DNA of 64,000 nt. Origin: Xenorhabdus bovienii SS-2004 (lineage in GTDB: Bacteria; Pseudomonadota; Gammaproteobacteria; Enterobacterales; Enterobacteriaceae). Each line of letters begins with the position of its first letter. Positions within the stretch are counted from its first letter, which is position 1. The notes under the pieces are model-generated. The model was not told the origin of the DNA and did no database searches. It saw only the letters and a list, made by a program, of their open reading frames with translations. Shown piece by piece: positions 10,470-21,817 of the stretch. The stretch is from assembly GCF_000027225.1 (NCBI RefSeq), contig NC_013892.1, positions 1,302,001-1,366,000 on the forward strand, written 5' to 3'. The translations under genes and the position numbers were made by a program.

Positions 10470-11801
10470 TACTACAGCCGTACGCCCCATTGTGGCATGA
10501 TAACGCCTGACATTTTTTCCTGAAATACGGGGAGGTGTTCAATGCACTTACCGACTCACGCTTGGGAACAGGAACTGCTCTCACTCCATACCCGTCTGGC
10601 TCCGTTGTTTCACCATCCCGGCCCACAGCAACGCAGCCTCGCTTATCTCCGGGGACTGCTCAGTGACGTTGAGCGTAAAAATGGCTGGCAACTGGCGGAA
10701 TGGATAGGCGAACGGGGTTCAGCATCTGCTGGAGCGCGCCCACTGGGATGTTGATATCGCCCGCGATATTTTGCGCGACTATGTCACAGAGCATTTGGGG
10801 GATGAACACGGGGTGCTCATTGTGGATGAAACCGGCTTTATCAAAAAAGGCACGCATTCTGCCGGTGTGCAACGTCAATACAGTGGCACCGCCGGTCGCG
10901 TCGAAAACAGTCAAACAGGCGTCTTTCTCTGTTATGCCGGTCAGGGCGGTCATGCCTTTATTGACCGGGCGTTATACCTGCCCAGACAATGGACGGATGA
11001 CCGGCCCCGCTGTGAAGCTGCCGGCATTCCTGACGCCGTCCCCTTTGCCACTAAACCCCAACTCGCCCGGCAGATGCCGTTTATGGTCAGGATCGCCGCC
11101 TGCGCTGCTGGCTGGAATCCCGATATCAACCGTTTGTGCTGGCGATCCCCAAAAATGAACCGTTGTGGTGGCAAGGGCCAACTTTTGTCAGAGCGGACAA
11201 GATGGTAGACAATCTGACACCTCAGCGATGGGAAACCCATTCGGCGGGGTGGGGAGCGAAAGGCGAACGTCAGTATGACTGGGTTCGGGTACCGCTCTGG
11301 CGTTTACAACTCAGTGAGAAAGAACGGGAATATGGCCATTATCTGCGGGTTCGTCGCAGCCGGGATGAAAAACAGGCACGGGCTTACTATATCGTGTATG
11401 CGCGCAGAGACCAGGCGGCTCTGAAAACCCTGGCTCAGGTGGCAGGTTGCCGCTGGGAAATTGAATGGGGTTTTGAGGAAACGAAGGGAGAATGCGGTCT
11501 GGATCATTACGAAGTGCGGCAATGGCACAGTTGGTATCGGCACATCACCTTATCGCTTCTGGCCCATGCAGTGCTGGCAGTTTTGCGAATACAGGAGAAA
11601 AAAAACGCCGACGGGGCTGGTAGCCCTCAGTATGGCGGAACTGCGTAAGCTGCTGTCAAGATTGATGGAAAAAACGGGAAACACCGTCGAGCAGATTTTA
11701 CATTGGTCAGACTGGCGGCGGCGACATCAATACTCCGCACAACAATGTCATTATCGGAGCCAGGATAAGCTGATGATTACAAAGAGGTTACGGCTATAGT
11801 A
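10470..11801 (+). mobile_element. IS701-family element, decayed
   Basis: This 1332-bp element has inverted ends TACTACAGCCGTA (10470) and TACGGCTATAGTA (ending 11801). It is flanked by the 4-bp duplication CTAG at 10466-10469 and 11802-11805, matching the YTAR target preference known for IS701. Its transposase is frameshifted several times, so it is probably immobile. It landed within or next to an IS66 remnant. Confidence 0.88.
10542..11799 (+). pseudogene. IS701-family transposase, multiple frameshifts
   Basis: A DDE transposase is recognisable across three changes of frame: N-terminal [18 protein letters not shown] in one frame (10542 to about 10715); catalytic start [18 protein letters not shown] and [11 protein letters not shown] in a second (about 10740-11085); [40 protein letters not shown] in the first again (about 11136-11600); and the C-terminal LRKLLSRLMEKTGNTVEQIL in the second (about 11600-11799). 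At least three indels make it non-functional. Confidence 0.85.
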
Positions 11802-11805
11802 CTAG

Positions 11806-11925
11806 TCCGGAGCTGGCTAGATCTTCTGGAGCCGGAGTAGAGTTTAAAAAACTTGCGGCGGGCATGCGTCCAGCAGCCTGCCTCGGTGACATACATCCAC
11901 ACAGCGCCTGTTTCAGGGTTTTACA
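11806..11925 (-). pseudogene. IS66-family transposase remnant
   Basis: Read on the minus strand, this stretch encodes TGAVWMYVTEAGCWTHARRK followed by FFKLYS. The TGAVW-YV and GCW-HARRKFF words are hallmarks of IS66 TnpC but lie closer together than usual, so an internal deletion has occurred. The frame has no start or end of its own. It continues through the CTAG target site of the IS701 insertion into sequence just upstream of the unknown gene. Confidence 0.6.
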
Positions 11926-11994
11926 TTATGCAATTATCTGATACATTCAAGTAATAAATGATTATATTAATTACTTGAATATAGGTGAAATAAA

Positions 11995-12510
11995 ATGCAC
12001 AGCGAGCTGCTCAAATTTTCTCACAAAAACGCAAAAGAAGGACAATGGCTGTTATCAGAAGGTAATTTTTATCGAGTTATAGCTACTGGTGTAGAAACCA
12101 ACAGTCGTTACAGTCTGGTTGAAATCATTGTTGAACCAGGGAAAGGTGCTCCATTTCATTTCCATAAATTAGAGGAAGAAGCTTTCTTCATACTAGAAGG
12201 TGAAATGGTTTTTTATACGCAGACTGAAACAATGTATGGAAAGCAAGGCGCTTTTTTAAATTTTTCTGTTGGGCAAATCCGCGGTTTTCGTAATGAAACA
12301 GATAAAAATACACGAATGCTCATTATTCTTTCACCTCCAGGAATGGAACAAATGTTTTTTGAAGGTGGTAAGGCAATTGATGCTCCTATTGATTTGAATA
12401 CAACATTTGTGGAAAACATAGGTCAAACAGTAACCTGTCCAGAAATTGCAGGACGATACGGCATAGAAAATATTCCTTTGCCATTACCGGAAAAAAAGAC
12501 AACCACTTGA
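11995..12510 (+). CDS. Cupin-domain protein
   Basis: This 171-residue single-cupin protein has the metal-site pattern PFHFHKLEEEAFFILEGEM at about residues 52-70, with two histidines, a glutamate and a glycine in cupin motif 1. GQIRGFRN at about residues 95-102 is the motif 2 position but lacks the usual histidine, so metal ligation may be altered. No signal peptide is seen. Such proteins are often annotated as quercetin-dioxygenase-like, but substrate and reaction cannot be told. It stands alone between a decayed IS and the convergent prpR. Confidence 0.82.
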   Translation: MHSELLKFSHKNAKEGQWLLSEGNFYRVIATGVETNSRYSLVEIIVEPGKGAPFHFHKLEEEAFFILEGEMVFYTQTETMYGKQGAFLNFSVGQIRGFRNETDKNTRMLIILSPPGMEQMFFEGGKAIDAPIDLNTTFVENIGQTVTCPEIAGRYGIENIPLPLPEKKTTT

Positions 12511-12926
12511 AATTAAGGTGAGAGAGTGGTTCTGTCACATAAGGTGAGGACAGGTAATATTCTGTCTTTTACTCTGTGATCTGCTCATGTGTTTAATACG
12601 AAATGCTTTCAAACATTTACATTATCCTGTTGATATTATTGCTCAGTGTGTATTCTGGTATCTGGTTTACTCACTGAGTTTACGGGTCATGTATTCAATA
12701 TGTGTATTGTGAGTTTTATTGTGTTGAGCCAATTTCTGCTTATAACACTAAAATCACCTTATGAACTTGATCGTAGATAATACTAGAGTCACCAAGTTCA
12801 ACATATTAAACACAAAACCGGTTTTTGGCTCACAAAAAATCCGGCGAAACAGGTTGGATACCACAGGAATATGTTGCATTTTAAAATGTCACATTGGTGA
12901 TAATTATCCCAATAGGGCTTTTCCAT
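12511..12926. other. Intergenic gap between cupin gene and prpR
   Basis: This 416-bp stretch separates the cupin gene from prpR, which converges on it. An open frame at 12761-12979 lacks a ribosome site and overlaps the prpR 3' end, so it is not called. No strong terminator with a T-run was found, and no RNA gene was recognised. Confidence 0.5.
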
Positions 12927-14582
12927 TTAATCTTTCTCCGGTTCTTGCTTTAACCTTCGCCATAACGTCGTGCGGCTAATTCCCAGATATTCTGCCGCCG
13001 CCTGTCGATTACCCGCAAATCTCGCCACAATATCATGGACAGAGGAAGAAACTGCCATTGAAGAAGGAGGTTCAATCTCGAAAGTTTTCGCGTTGCTCTT
13101 CACCGAACTGATATCAATCTGCCGCTCAGGTGAAAGCGATAAGATCAAAGCAGGTGTCAATGCCTGTTCGGGATGGGCACTTAAGTATAGTGCAATCCTC
13201 TCCATCAAATTACGCAGTTCCCGCACATTACCCGGCCAATGGTAAGATTGCAGCGCTGCATGACAAGCAGAAAGTTCCCGTATTTTTGACGATGAAACAG
13301 GCAAGTTAAGCGCCGCAAATGCCCGCCGCAGATACTCCACGGCCAGTAGCCCAATATCACTCCCTCTTTCACGTAATGCTGGCACATTAATTCTCAGCAC
13401 ACTCAAGCGGTAGAAGAGATCTGTCCGAAAACGCCCTTCTCGCACCCACGTATCTAAATCACAATGAGTGGCACAAATGATCCGAACATCAACCGCAATC
13501 GGACGATATCCCCCGACCCTGACGACGGATTTCTCCTCCAGCACTCTCAATAACCGCGTTTGCAGTGGCAATGGCATTTCGCCTATTTCATCCAGAAACA
13601 ACGTTCCTCTGTGCGCAATTTCAAACAAACCCGCCCGTCCCCCTCGTCGGGAGCCTGTAAAAGCGCCTTCTTCATAGCCAAACAGCTCTGCCTCCAGTAA
13701 TGACTCGGTAATGGCACCACAGTTGACCGCAACAAAGGGACGCGGATGTTTACCCACAGACTGCCCATAACGCAGGCTGTATTCATGATGAATCGCCTGT
13801 GCCACCAGCTCTTTTCCCGTACCACTTTCCCCTTGAATCAACACTGTGGCCGTCGAGCGGGCATACAGCATAATCGTGTTGCGTACATGCTCTACCACAG
13901 CAGAATCACCTATAATATCGTTAAGCGTATGACGAATGCGCAACTTATCCTCCGTAGGATAAGGCGAACTCCCCCCCAGATTGAGCTTAGTCATTCTGGC
14001 CATTTCCAACGCATCATGAAATGCCTGCCGGATAGTGTCGGCAGAATAGAGAAACACCCCCACCAGCTCGGCTTCATAAGCCAGATCGGTAATCAGCCCT
14101 GCCCCCACAATGACCTTGATACCGATGGCTTTCAGCGCATTAACCTGCGTTCTGGCATCTTCTTCCGTCACATAGCTGCGCTGTTCAATCCGCAAGTTGA
14201 AACGCTGCTGAAATTCTTCCAATGCTGGCAGGGTATTCTGATAAGTGATGACGCCAATCCGGGCGCTGATTTGCCTCGCTCGTGCCAGTGCCTGCATGAA
14301 ATCAAAACCACTGGATTTGGCGATAATCACTGGTACGGATAAACGACTTTTTAGATAGGCGCCATTCGAGCCGGCACAAATCACGGCATCACAGTGCTCT
14401 GTTTCCAGACGTTTACGAATATGCTGAACCGCCTGTTCAAAACCAAGATTAATCGGTGTGATATCAGCCTGATGATCAAATTCCGGCGTGATGTCACGAA
14501 AAAGGTCAAAAAGCCGGGAAACCGATACTGTCCAGATCACCGGTTTGTTGTTATCACGCTCCCCTGTATATCCTGACGCCAT
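12927..14582 (-). CDS. prpR: PrpR, sigma-54-dependent propionate regulator
   Basis: PrpR senses 2-methylcitrate and activates prpBCDE with sigma-54 RNA polymerase. ATG 14582 was chosen because AGGGGGGA lies just upstream; this gives 551 residues. The N-terminal PrpR sensor domain spans about 10-190. The AAA+ domain has Walker A GESGTGKE (about 251-258), the sigma-54 loop GAFTGS (about 306-311) and Walker [13 protein letters not shown] (about 327-338). A Fis-type helix-turn-helix ends the protein ([18 protein letters not shown]). GAFTGS in place of GAFTGA also occurs in E. coli PrpR, as I recall. It is divergent from prpB and shares the regulatory region. Confidence 0.95.
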   Translation of the reverse strand: MASGYTGERDNNKPVIWTVSVSRLFDLFRDITPEFDHQADITPINLGFEQAVQHIRKRLETEHCDAVICAGSNGAYLKSRLSVPVIIAKSSGFDFMQALARARQISARIGVITYQNTLPALEEFQQRFNLRIEQRSYVTEEDARTQVNALKAIGIKVIVGAGLITDLAYEAELVGVFLYSADTIRQAFHDALEMARMTKLNLGGSSPYPTEDKLRIRHTLNDIIGDSAVVEHVRNTIMLYARSTATVLIQGESGTGKELVAQAIHHEYSLRYGQSVGKHPRPFVAVNCGAITESLLEAELFGYEEGAFTGSRRGGRAGLFEIAHRGTLFLDEIGEMPLPLQTRLLRVLEEKSVVRVGGYRPIAVDVRIICATHCDLDTWVREGRFRTDLFYRLSVLRINVPALRERGSDIGLLAVEYLRRAFAALNLPVSSSKIRELSACHAALQSYHWPGNVRELRNLMERIALYLSAHPEQALTPALILSLSPERQIDISSVKSNAKTFEIEPPSSMAVSSSVHDIVARFAGNRQAAAEYLGISRTTLWRRLKQEPEKD

Positions 14583-14627
14583 TTGTTCCCCCCTTCCTGC
14601 TCTTTTCGATTTTTGATAAGCCACCAT

Positions 14628-14667
14628 AATGTTTCATTTTTCAGACTTGAAACAAAAATGAAACATT
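14628..14667. promoter_or_regulatory. Candidate PrpR operator (inverted repeat)
   Basis: AATGTTTCATTTTT (14628-14641) and its complement AAAAATGAAACATT (14654-14667) form a dyad. An extra TGAAACA half-site lies inside at about 14648 and another ATGAAACAAG follows near 14679. The position, about 150 bp upstream of the sigma-54 promoter and next to the prpR start, fits an enhancer-type activator site that also allows autoregulation. The assignment to PrpR is inferred. Confidence 0.65.
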
Positions 14668-14819
14668 ATTGATTCAATATGAAACAAGTATACATTATGC
14701 TCAATAGATGTACAATTATCATGCAACACGCATAAATGGCGCTATTTCATTAATTTAAAATAAAAAATATCAACACCCCCTATTGCACATCTCCGATACG
14801 CACCCTGTTTCTCAATCAT

Positions 14820-14835
14820 TGGCACAAATTTTGCT
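14820..14835 (+). promoter_or_regulatory. Sigma-54 promoter of prpBCDE
   Basis: TGGCAC-N5-TTGCT matches the -24/-12 consensus, with GG and GC 10 bp apart. Transcription would start near 14847, about 40 bp upstream of the prpB ATG at 14889. This fits PrpR being a sigma-54 activator. Confidence 0.88.
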
Positions 14836-14888
14836 CAAATAACAATTCAATACGAATTAGTTTCATTTTAGTAACAATGGAGTTATAT

Positions 14889-15779
14889 ATGGCATTTTCT
14901 TCTGCTGGTCTGGCTTTTCGCCGGGCAATAGAGGCCGAATCTCCGTTACAGGTGGTCGGAACTATCAATGCAAACCATGCTTTGCTGGCGAAACGAGCGG
15001 GCTACAAAGCCATTTATCTTTCTGGTGGCGGTGTTTCAGCAGGTTCGTTAGGTCTGCCGGATCTGGGCATTTCGACGCTGGATGATGTGCTGACCGATAT
15101 CCGGCGTATCACCGATGTATGCGATTTACCGCTACTGGTAGATGCCGATATTGGTTTTGGTTCTTCTGCATTCAATGTCGCCCGCACCGTTTGTTCTATT
15201 ATTAAGGCAGGGGCTGCGGGTCTCCATATTGAAGATCAGGTAGGTGCCAAACGTTGTGGGCATCGTCCAAATAAAGAAATTGTCTCCAAAGAGGAGATGG
15301 TCGATCGTATCAAAGCTGCCGTTGATGCCCGCACCGATGAGCATTTTGTGATTATGGCGCGCACAGATGCGCTGGCCGTGGAAGGGTTGGAATCCGCTCT
15401 TGACAGAGCCGAAGCTTATATTGCAGCCGGTGCAGATATGCTGTTTCCTGAGGCGATAACAGAACTGCAAATGTATCAGGTATTTGCCGCAAGAACGCAG
15501 GTTCCCATACTGGCCAATATCACCGAGTTTGGTGCCACCCCACTCTTTACGACCGAAGAATTAGCTAGTGTAGACGTCGCTATCGCACTTTACCCGCTCT
15601 CTGCATTTCGGGCGATGAATCGAGCGGCAGAGCAGGTCTACACCACACTCCGCCGTGACGGCACACAGAAAAACGTGATCGATCTGATGCAAACCCGTAA
15701 TGAGCTTTATGAAAGCATTAATTATTACGATTTTGAGCAGAAATTGGATGCCCTGTTTTCCCAGAAAAACCAGAGGTGA
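14889..15779 (+). CDS. prpB: 2-methylisocitrate lyase
   Basis: PrpB cleaves 2-methylisocitrate into pyruvate and succinate, the last step of the 2-methylcitrate cycle. The 296-residue length equals that of E. coli PrpB. The catalytic motif KRCGH lies at about residues 121-125 within [16 protein letters not shown], and [11 protein letters not shown] supplies the metal-binding aspartates. ATG 14889 is preferred over 14877 because a GGAG ribosome site precedes it with good spacing. It is first gene of the prp operon, 5 bp before prpC. Confidence 0.96.
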   Translation: MAFSSAGLAFRRAIEAESPLQVVGTINANHALLAKRAGYKAIYLSGGGVSAGSLGLPDLGISTLDDVLTDIRRITDVCDLPLLVDADIGFGSSAFNVARTVCSIIKAGAAGLHIEDQVGAKRCGHRPNKEIVSKEEMVDRIKAAVDARTDEHFVIMARTDALAVEGLESALDRAEAYIAAGADMLFPEAITELQMYQVFAARTQVPILANITEFGATPLFTTEELASVDVAIALYPLSAFRAMNRAAEQVYTTLRRDGTQKNVIDLMQTRNELYESINYYDFEQKLDALFSQKNQR

Positions 15780-15784
15780 TACTC

Positions 15785-16960
15785 ATGAGTAAACAGAATA
15801 CGATGACTGGATCTCCTGAAGCGGCAACATTTAAACCGAAAAAATCCGTTGCCTTGTCCGGCGTGACTGCCGGTAATACGGCGCTCTGTACTGTTGGCAA
15901 AAACGGCAGCGATTTACATTACCGTGGCTATGATATTCTCGATTTAGCCACGTATTGTGAATTCGAAGAAATTGCTTATCTACTCATCCATGAAAGGCTC
16001 CCTTCCCGCGCAGAGCTGGCCGCTTACAAAACCAAACTGAAAGCCTTGCGTGGCCTGCCAAGCAGCGTCAAAGCCGCATTGGAAGCTTTGCCTGCGGTCG
16101 CCCATCCGATGGATGTAATGCGTACGGGCGTTTCTGTCTTTGGTTGTACTCTACCGGAAAAAGAAGATCATAATCTTACCGGCGCCCGTGATATCGCCGA
16201 TCGTTTGCTGGCATCCCTCGGCTCTATCCTGCTTTATTGGTATCACTACAGCCATAACGGACGCCGGATTGATGTTGAAACTGATGATGATTCCATCGGC
16301 GGGCATTTTCTGCATCTTTTACATGGACAAAAACCGCGTGATTCATGGGAAAAGGCGATGCATGCCTCTTTGGTTCTGTATGCTGAACATGAATTTAATG
16401 CTTCGACATTTACCAGTCGCGTGATTGCCGGCACAGGATCAGATACGTACTCCGCTATTATCGGTGGAATTGGCGCCCTGCGCGGGTCAAAACATGGCGG
16501 TGCCAATGAAGTTTCATTCGAAATTCAGCAGCGTTATGACTCTCCCGACAAAGCCGAAGCCGATATCCTTACCCGGCTGGAAAGAAAAGAAGTCATTATT
16601 GGCTTTGGTCATCCGGTTTATACCGTCTCCGATCCGCGCCATAAGGTGATTAAAGAGATTTCCCTGCATCTTTCCAAGGAAGCCGGCACCACTCAGATGT
16701 TTGATATTGCAGATCGCATTGAGTCTGTAATGCGGGATAACAAAAAAATGTTCCCGAACCTTGATTGGTTCTCGGCGGTGTCTTATCACATGATGGGGGT
16801 TCCTACCGCCATGTTTACCCCACTGTTTGTGATTGCCCGTACGGCGGGTTGGGCCGCTCACATTATTGAACAACGCATAGATAACAAAATTATCCGCCCT
16901 TCAGCCAACTATACCGGCCCTGAAAACCTGCCGTTTACGCCAATCGACCAACGCAAGTAG
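15785..16960 (+). CDS. prpC: 2-methylcitrate synthase
   Basis: PrpC condenses propionyl-CoA with oxaloacetate to 2-methylcitrate. This 391-residue citrate-synthase-fold protein has the catalytic blocks [10 protein letters not shown] (His), [13 protein letters not shown] (His) and a C-terminal [10 protein letters not shown] (Asp/Arg region). ATG 15785 follows GAGGTG located across the prpB stop, which suggests translational coupling. A 61-bp gap separates it from prpD. Confidence 0.96.
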   Translation: MSKQNTMTGSPEAATFKPKKSVALSGVTAGNTALCTVGKNGSDLHYRGYDILDLATYCEFEEIAYLLIHERLPSRAELAAYKTKLKALRGLPSSVKAALEALPAVAHPMDVMRTGVSVFGCTLPEKEDHNLTGARDIADRLLASLGSILLYWYHYSHNGRRIDVETDDDSIGGHFLHLLHGQKPRDSWEKAMHASLVLYAEHEFNASTFTSRVIAGTGSDTYSAIIGGIGALRGSKHGGANEVSFEIQQRYDSPDKAEADILTRLERKEVIIGFGHPVYTVSDPRHKVIKEISLHLSKEAGTTQMFDIADRIESVMRDNKKMFPNLDWFSAVSYHMMGVPTAMFTPLFVIARTAGWAAHIIEQRIDNKIIRPSANYTGPENLPFTPIDQRK

Positions 16961-17021
16961 CACTATTTTATGCGGTGTTTTTTGTATTCATGTTTTATTC
17001 GATTATTGAGAAGGATTGATT

Positions 17022-18473
17022 ATGTCTACCTCTGTTGTCAACAACCGCCCTGATTACGATCAGGTGATTGTGGATATTGTGGATTATGTCATGGACGACA
17101 CCATAACATCCCCCGTTGCCTACGAAACTGCCCATTACTGTTTTTTGGATACACTGGGCTGTGGGCTGGAAGCACTGGAATATCCTGCCTGCAAAAAATT
17201 ATTGGGGCCGATTGTACCGGGTACCGTGGTTCCGAATGGTGTGCGCGTACCGGGAACTCAGTTCCAACTCGATCCGGTTCAGGCCGCCTTTAATATTGGC
17301 ACCCTGATCCGTTGGCTGGATTTCAACGATACCTGGCTGGCGGCAGAATGGGGGCATCCATCGGACAACCTTGGGGGTATTCTTGCCATCGCCGACTGGC
17401 TGTCCCGAACAGCGGTTGCCAATGGAAAACAGCCCCTGACCATAAAAGATGTGCTGACCGGCATGATTAAAGCCCATGAAATTCAGGGCTGTCTGGCATT
17501 GGAAAATGCGTTCAATAAAGTCGGACTGGATCACGTGGTGTTGGTTAAAGTCGCTTCAACAGCGGTGGTTGCCCAGATGTTAGGTTTAGCGCGTGAAGAA
17601 ATACTGAGTGCCGTTTCGCTTGCTTGGGTGGACGGACAATCCCTGAGAACCTACCGCCATGCCCCTAACACGGGTTCCCGCAAATCCTGGGCTGCCGGTG
17701 ATGCCACTTCTCGTGCCGTGCGACTGGCGCTGATGGCGCAAAAAGGCGAGATGGGATATCCCTCAGTATTAACGGCAAAAACGTGGGGATTTTATGATGT
17801 CCTGTTCAATGGGCAACCGTTCAAATTCCAACGTCCCTATGGCACGTATGTGATGGAAAACGTGCTGTTCAAAATCGCTTTTCCTGCCGAATTCCACTCA
17901 CAAACGGCGGTAGAAGCGGCCATGACTCTGCATCAGCAATTGAAAGCAGCAGGTAAGCAGGTCGAAGACATTGCCCGAATCACTATCCGTACCCACGAAG
18001 CCTGTATCCGGATTATTGATAAACAGGGTTCATTGAATAATCCGGCGGACAGAGATCACTGTATACAATACATGGTCGCCATTCCATTATTGTTAGGTCG
18101 TCTGACGGCGGCCGATTATGAGGATAATGTGGCTGCCGATCCACGCATTGATGTTTTGCGGGAAAAGATGATATGTGTCGAAGATCCCGATTTCACCCGT
18201 GATTACCATACCCCTGAGAAACGTTCGATTGCCAACGCCCTGACCATAACATTTAACGATGGCAGCCGGCTTGATGAAGTGAAAGTCGAGTTCCCGATTG
18301 GACATGCGCGCCGCCGCAAAGATGGCATCCCATTGCTACTGAAAAAATTCAGTACCAATCTGGCACGGCAATTTCCGGACACCCAGCAACGAAAAATCCT
18401 GTCGGTTTCGCTTGACCGCACTTTATTGGAAAACATGCCCGTAAACGAATATCTCGATTTATACGTTATCTAA
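17022..18473 (+). CDS. prpD: 2-methylcitrate dehydratase
   Basis: PrpD is the MmgE/PrpD-family cofactor-free dehydratase that turns 2-methylcitrate into 2-methyl-cis-aconitate. At 483 residues it matches the enterobacterial length. Visible blocks are [20 protein letters not shown] (active-site region), [20 protein letters not shown] and [17 protein letters not shown] 17022 has GAGAAGGA upstream. Rehydration to 2-methylisocitrate would need an aconitase (AcnB), not in this window. Confidence 0.96.
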   Translation: MSTSVVNNRPDYDQVIVDIVDYVMDDTITSPVAYETAHYCFLDTLGCGLEALEYPACKKLLGPIVPGTVVPNGVRVPGTQFQLDPVQAAFNIGTLIRWLDFNDTWLAAEWGHPSDNLGGILAIADWLSRTAVANGKQPLTIKDVLTGMIKAHEIQGCLALENAFNKVGLDHVVLVKVASTAVVAQMLGLAREEILSAVSLAWVDGQSLRTYRHAPNTGSRKSWAAGDATSRAVRLALMAQKGEMGYPSVLTAKTWGFYDVLFNGQPFKFQRPYGTYVMENVLFKIAFPAEFHSQTAVEAAMTLHQQLKAAGKQVEDIARITIRTHEACIRIIDKQGSLNNPADRDHCIQYMVAIPLLLGRLTAADYEDNVAADPRIDVLREKMICVEDPDFTRDYHTPEKRSIANALTITFNDGSRLDEVKVEFPIGHARRRKDGIPLLLKKFSTNLARQFPDTQQRKILSVSLDRTLLENMPVNEYLDLYVI

Positions 18474-18540
18474 TCGACGAAGCTATCGGCGGTTCTGCCT
18501 GCAAGAACCGCTTCTCATCTGCATAGCGCCAGGAGAGATT

Positions 18541-20475
18541 ATGTCATTCCAAGATTTTTATCAGTATTCGATTGATGATCCCAATGCCTTTTGGGCAGAA
18601 CAGGCCCGACGAATACACTGGCAGCATCCTTTTGCACAGGTATTGGATTACAATAACCCGCCTTTTGCCCGCTGGTTCAGCGGTGGGAAAACCAATCTAT
18701 GCTACAACGCACTGGATCGCTGGCTGGAAACCCAACCCGATGCCAAGGCACTGATTGCCATTTCAACCGAAACCAATAGTGAAGAAGTTTTCACCTATCA
18801 AGAATTATATCAGGAAGTCAACCGAGCCGCGGCCATGATGCTCTCACTGGGAGTAAAAAAAGGTGATCGCGTGGTGGTTTATATGCCAATGGTCGCAGAA
18901 GCGCTGTTCGTCCTGCTCGCCTGCGCCCGTATCGGGGCGATTCATTCCGTCGTGTTTGGCGGCTTTGCTTCCCACAGTCTCGCCACACGACTGGATAACG
19001 CAGAGCCGGTGCTGGTCGTCTCTGCGGACGCGGGATCGCGGGGGGGCAAGATTATTCCCTATAAACCCCTGCTGGATGAAGCGATTGAACTGGCACAGCA
19101 CACACCACGCCATGTCTTGATGGTGAACCGCGGTCTGGCCGCAATAAATTGGCTGGAAGGACGGGATATCGATTTCGCCAGCCTGCGGCAAATACACCTT
19201 GATGCAGATATTCCTGTCACATGGATGGAATCCAATGAAACCTCCTGTGTGCTATATACATCGGGCACAACGGGCACGCCCAAAGGCGTACAACGTGATG
19301 TCGGCGGCTATGCAGTAGCACTGGCGACCTCGATGGATACCATTTTTGGCGGCAAACCAGGCGGCGTTTTCTTTTGCACATCGGATATCGGCTGGGTGGT
19401 TGGCCACTCTTACATTGTCTATGCCCCACTTATCGCTGGCATGGCAACCATCATGTATGAAGGGCTGCCGACCCGCCCTGATGCGAGTATTTGGTGGCAG
19501 ATCGTGGAAAAACATCGGGTTAACAGAATGTTTTCTGCGCCAACTGCAATCCGTGTTCTGAAAAAATATCCCACAGATTGTATTGCAAAATACGATATTT
19601 CATCACTTGAGGCATTATATTTGGCCGGTGAGCCGCTTGATGAACATACCGCCCGCTGGGTTGCGGAAATCATCAACGTTCCGGTCATTGATAATTATTG
19701 GCAGACCGAAACCGGCTGGCCGATTATGGCGATTGCGCGTGGATTGGATGACCGGCCGAGTCGTTTTGGCAGCCCCGGTTTTCCAATGTACGGCTTCAAC
19801 GTCAAACTGATCAACGAACTAACTGGTCAGGAATGTGGCGATAATGAAAAAGGGATGTTGGTCGCCAAAGGCCCCCTGCCTCCCGGTTGTATTCAGACCG
19901 TTTATGGTGATGATACGCGTTTTATAAATACTTACTGGAAGCATTTTGCCCAGCAGATTTATTCTACGTTCGACTGGGGCATCCGTGACAGCGACGGTTA
20001 CTATTTTATTCTGGGGCGTTCGGATGATGTGATTAATATCTCAGGGCATCGCTTAGGAACACGAGAAATCGAAGAGTGCATTACCAGCCATGAAGACGTG
20101 GCAGAAGTAGCCGTGATTGGCATCAAAGATGAAGTAAAAGGACAAGCCGCGGTTGCCTTTGCGGTACTTAAGGAAGGGCGGAAAATCCAGAGTGCTGACC
20201 ATTTCGCAGCGCTGGAAAAAGCATTGATGGATTTGGTCGATAAGCAGCTCGGCAGTGTCGGGCGTCCGGCACGGGTCTATTTTGTTACCCAGCTTCCCAA
20301 AACCCGCTCAGGGAAAATGCTGCGCCGCACCATGCAGGCGATTTGTGAAGGACGGGAGCCGAACGATATTGCATTAATTGAGAACTCTGCCTCGCTGGAG
20401 ATGATCCGGGATGTCGTTTCTCATCAGGCCACAGCCAATAAAAAATATAAGGTGTCTCCCAATGACAAAAACTGA
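18541..20475 (+). CDS. prpE: Propionyl-CoA synthetase
   Basis: PrpE activates propionate to propionyl-CoA through an acyl-AMP. This 644-residue ANL-superfamily enzyme shows the AMP-binding P-loop YTSGTTGTPKGVQRD at about 237-251, the DNYWQTETGWP motif, the hinge GRSDDVINISGHR and the catalytic lysine in KTRSGKMLRR near residue 590. The C-terminus is slightly longer than the E. coli protein. It is last gene of prpBCDE, followed by a terminator at 20678. Confidence 0.95.
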   Translation: MSFQDFYQYSIDDPNAFWAEQARRIHWQHPFAQVLDYNNPPFARWFSGGKTNLCYNALDRWLETQPDAKALIAISTETNSEEVFTYQELYQEVNRAAAMMLSLGVKKGDRVVVYMPMVAEALFVLLACARIGAIHSVVFGGFASHSLATRLDNAEPVLVVSADAGSRGGKIIPYKPLLDEAIELAQHTPRHVLMVNRGLAAINWLEGRDIDFASLRQIHLDADIPVTWMESNETSCVLYTSGTTGTPKGVQRDVGGYAVALATSMDTIFGGKPGGVFFCTSDIGWVVGHSYIVYAPLIAGMATIMYEGLPTRPDASIWWQIVEKHRVNRMFSAPTAIRVLKKYPTDCIAKYDISSLEALYLAGEPLDEHTARWVAEIINVPVIDNYWQTETGWPIMAIARGLDDRPSRFGSPGFPMYGFNVKLINELTGQECGDNEKGMLVAKGPLPPGCIQTVYGDDTRFINTYWKHFAQQIYSTFDWGIRDSDGYYFILGRSDDVINISGHRLGTREIEECITSHEDVAEVAVIGIKDEVKGQAAVAFAVLKEGRKIQSADHFAALEKALMDLVDKQLGSVGRPARVYFVTQLPKTRSGKMLRRTMQAICEGREPNDIALIENSASLEMIRDVVSHQATANKKYKVSPNDKN

Positions 20476-20677
20476 TATTTGGTATGGCCTGTTTGACAAA
20501 GATTCATTATCGATAGGCCATACTAGGTATTCTCTCCAGCGGAAGTCATTTGTTACTCCCTCTCACTGAACCTCCTCCGCACTATAACTCTTTTGTTTAT
20601 TCCGCGTTTAATTGCATAGGATTACTATGTACCTGTACTACCTATTAACATTTTTACAGCTACTTTTTCCCATTTCC

Positions 20678-20704
20678 GCTCCGTATCAATACGGAGCTTT
20701 TTTT
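20678..20704 (+). terminator. Rho-independent terminator downstream of prpE
   Basis: GCTCCGTAT-CA-ATACGGAGC forms a stem of about 9 bp followed by seven T. It ends the prpBCDE transcript about 200 bp after prpE and lies just before the convergent GST gene. Confidence 0.85.
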
Positions 20705-20722
20705 ATAAAATAACATCAATAA

Positions 20723-21352
20723 TTAATGCTTCATTTCAGGCTCTTTTGCTGCCGCCTCAGCCCATTCCACCATTGCCGGATGCTTAAGCATTCGATCAAC
20801 CCATGCCTGACTGACAGCAGAAAATTTCAGCCCATAGGTCTGAGCACGGAAAGCCACTGGAGCGAAAAACGCATCAACCGCAGTGAATGTACTCCCAGCC
20901 AGCCATTCACCGCCAAATTTCGTTAACCCGTCTGACCAAAGAGCATCAAGGCGGTCAATATCACACTGTAACTCAGGGGAAATTTCCTCCAATTCAAACT
21001 GTTTTGAACAATTCATCGCGCAAGTTTGGCGCAATGTGGCAAAACCAGAGTGCATTTCTGCCGAAGCACTTCTTGCCCACGCTCTGGCGATGCGATCTTG
21101 TGGCCAAACCTGTGTATGGTGTTCTGCAAGGTATTCAGCAATAGCCAGTGAATCCCAAACGGTAATTTCACCCTCTACCAGACAAGGAACAAGCCCAGTG
21201 GGTGAGAATGCTTTGAATTTTTCATAACTACTTTTATTATCTTCAAAATAACTAAGCTGCTCGTTAAATGGGATCTCCAGCGCCTTCAGCAAAATCCACG
21301 GACGCAGTGACCAAGAAGAATAATTTTTATTGGCTATCCACAATGTGTACAT
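20723..21352 (-). CDS. Glutathione S-transferase family protein
   Basis: This 209-residue protein has a thioredoxin-fold GST N-terminal domain (YTLWIANKNYSSWSLRPWIL, with SSWSLRP near the glutathione site, then TGLVPCLVEGEITVWDSLAI, the cis-Pro and ES-like turn) and an all-helical C-terminal domain (about 90-205). ATG 21352 has GGGAA upstream and removes an unlikely N-terminal extension. Substrate unknown. It is monocistronic and convergent with prpE. Confidence 0.87.
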   Translation of the reverse strand: MYTLWIANKNYSSWSLRPWILLKALEIPFNEQLSYFEDNKSSYEKFKAFSPTGLVPCLVEGEITVWDSLAIAEYLAEHHTQVWPQDRIARAWARSASAEMHSGFATLRQTCAMNCSKQFELEEISPELQCDIDRLDALWSDGLTKFGGEWLAGSTFTAVDAFFAPVAFRAQTYGLKFSAVSQAWVDRMLKHPAMVEWAEAAAKEPEMKH

Positions 21353-21817
21353 CGTATTTCCCGCTATAGTGATCAAAGAGTGTGACTACGCGAAAACATT
21401 ACAATCTCTTGCCATAAGAGTAAACAATGGCATACAGGAAAACGCTTTTTATTTTTGCCAATTTAAATAATAATCACCCATCTGTTTTTCAAAAAATTAT
21501 TTCATAGAGTGATAATGTTCACACTAAAAATATATTTAGCAATAAGTCATTCCTATAATTGAACATATTCTATAATAAAAAATAACTGTCACTTTATGGA
21601 TAAGTGAATAAATTTAAATTTACACATTAATTATTATTCACTTAATTAATGCTTTTAAAACAAAAATAAATATAGAAAAAATACAACTAAATAATATCAA
21701 TTTTAAATATACACATAATTATCATGAATATTAATAACCTAACATTAAATCACAATCAACAAATGAATTAAATGCTTTTTATTTCATCATCAGGATCATA
21801 ATATGATTATATTATTG
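21353..21817. other. AT-rich intergenic region before IS30
   Basis: This strongly AT-rich stretch of about 465 bp contains no supported open frame. It should hold the promoter of the GST gene at its left end. No terminator or RNA gene was recognised. Confidence 0.5.

Noticed and set aside
12761..12979. Plus-strand open frame of 72 codons
   Set aside because: No ribosome site, overlaps the prpR C-terminus, composition not protein-like.
13746..14342. 198-codon plus-strand frame opposite prpR
   Set aside because: Antisense shadow of prpR, which has complete sensor, AAA+ and helix-turn-helix domains.
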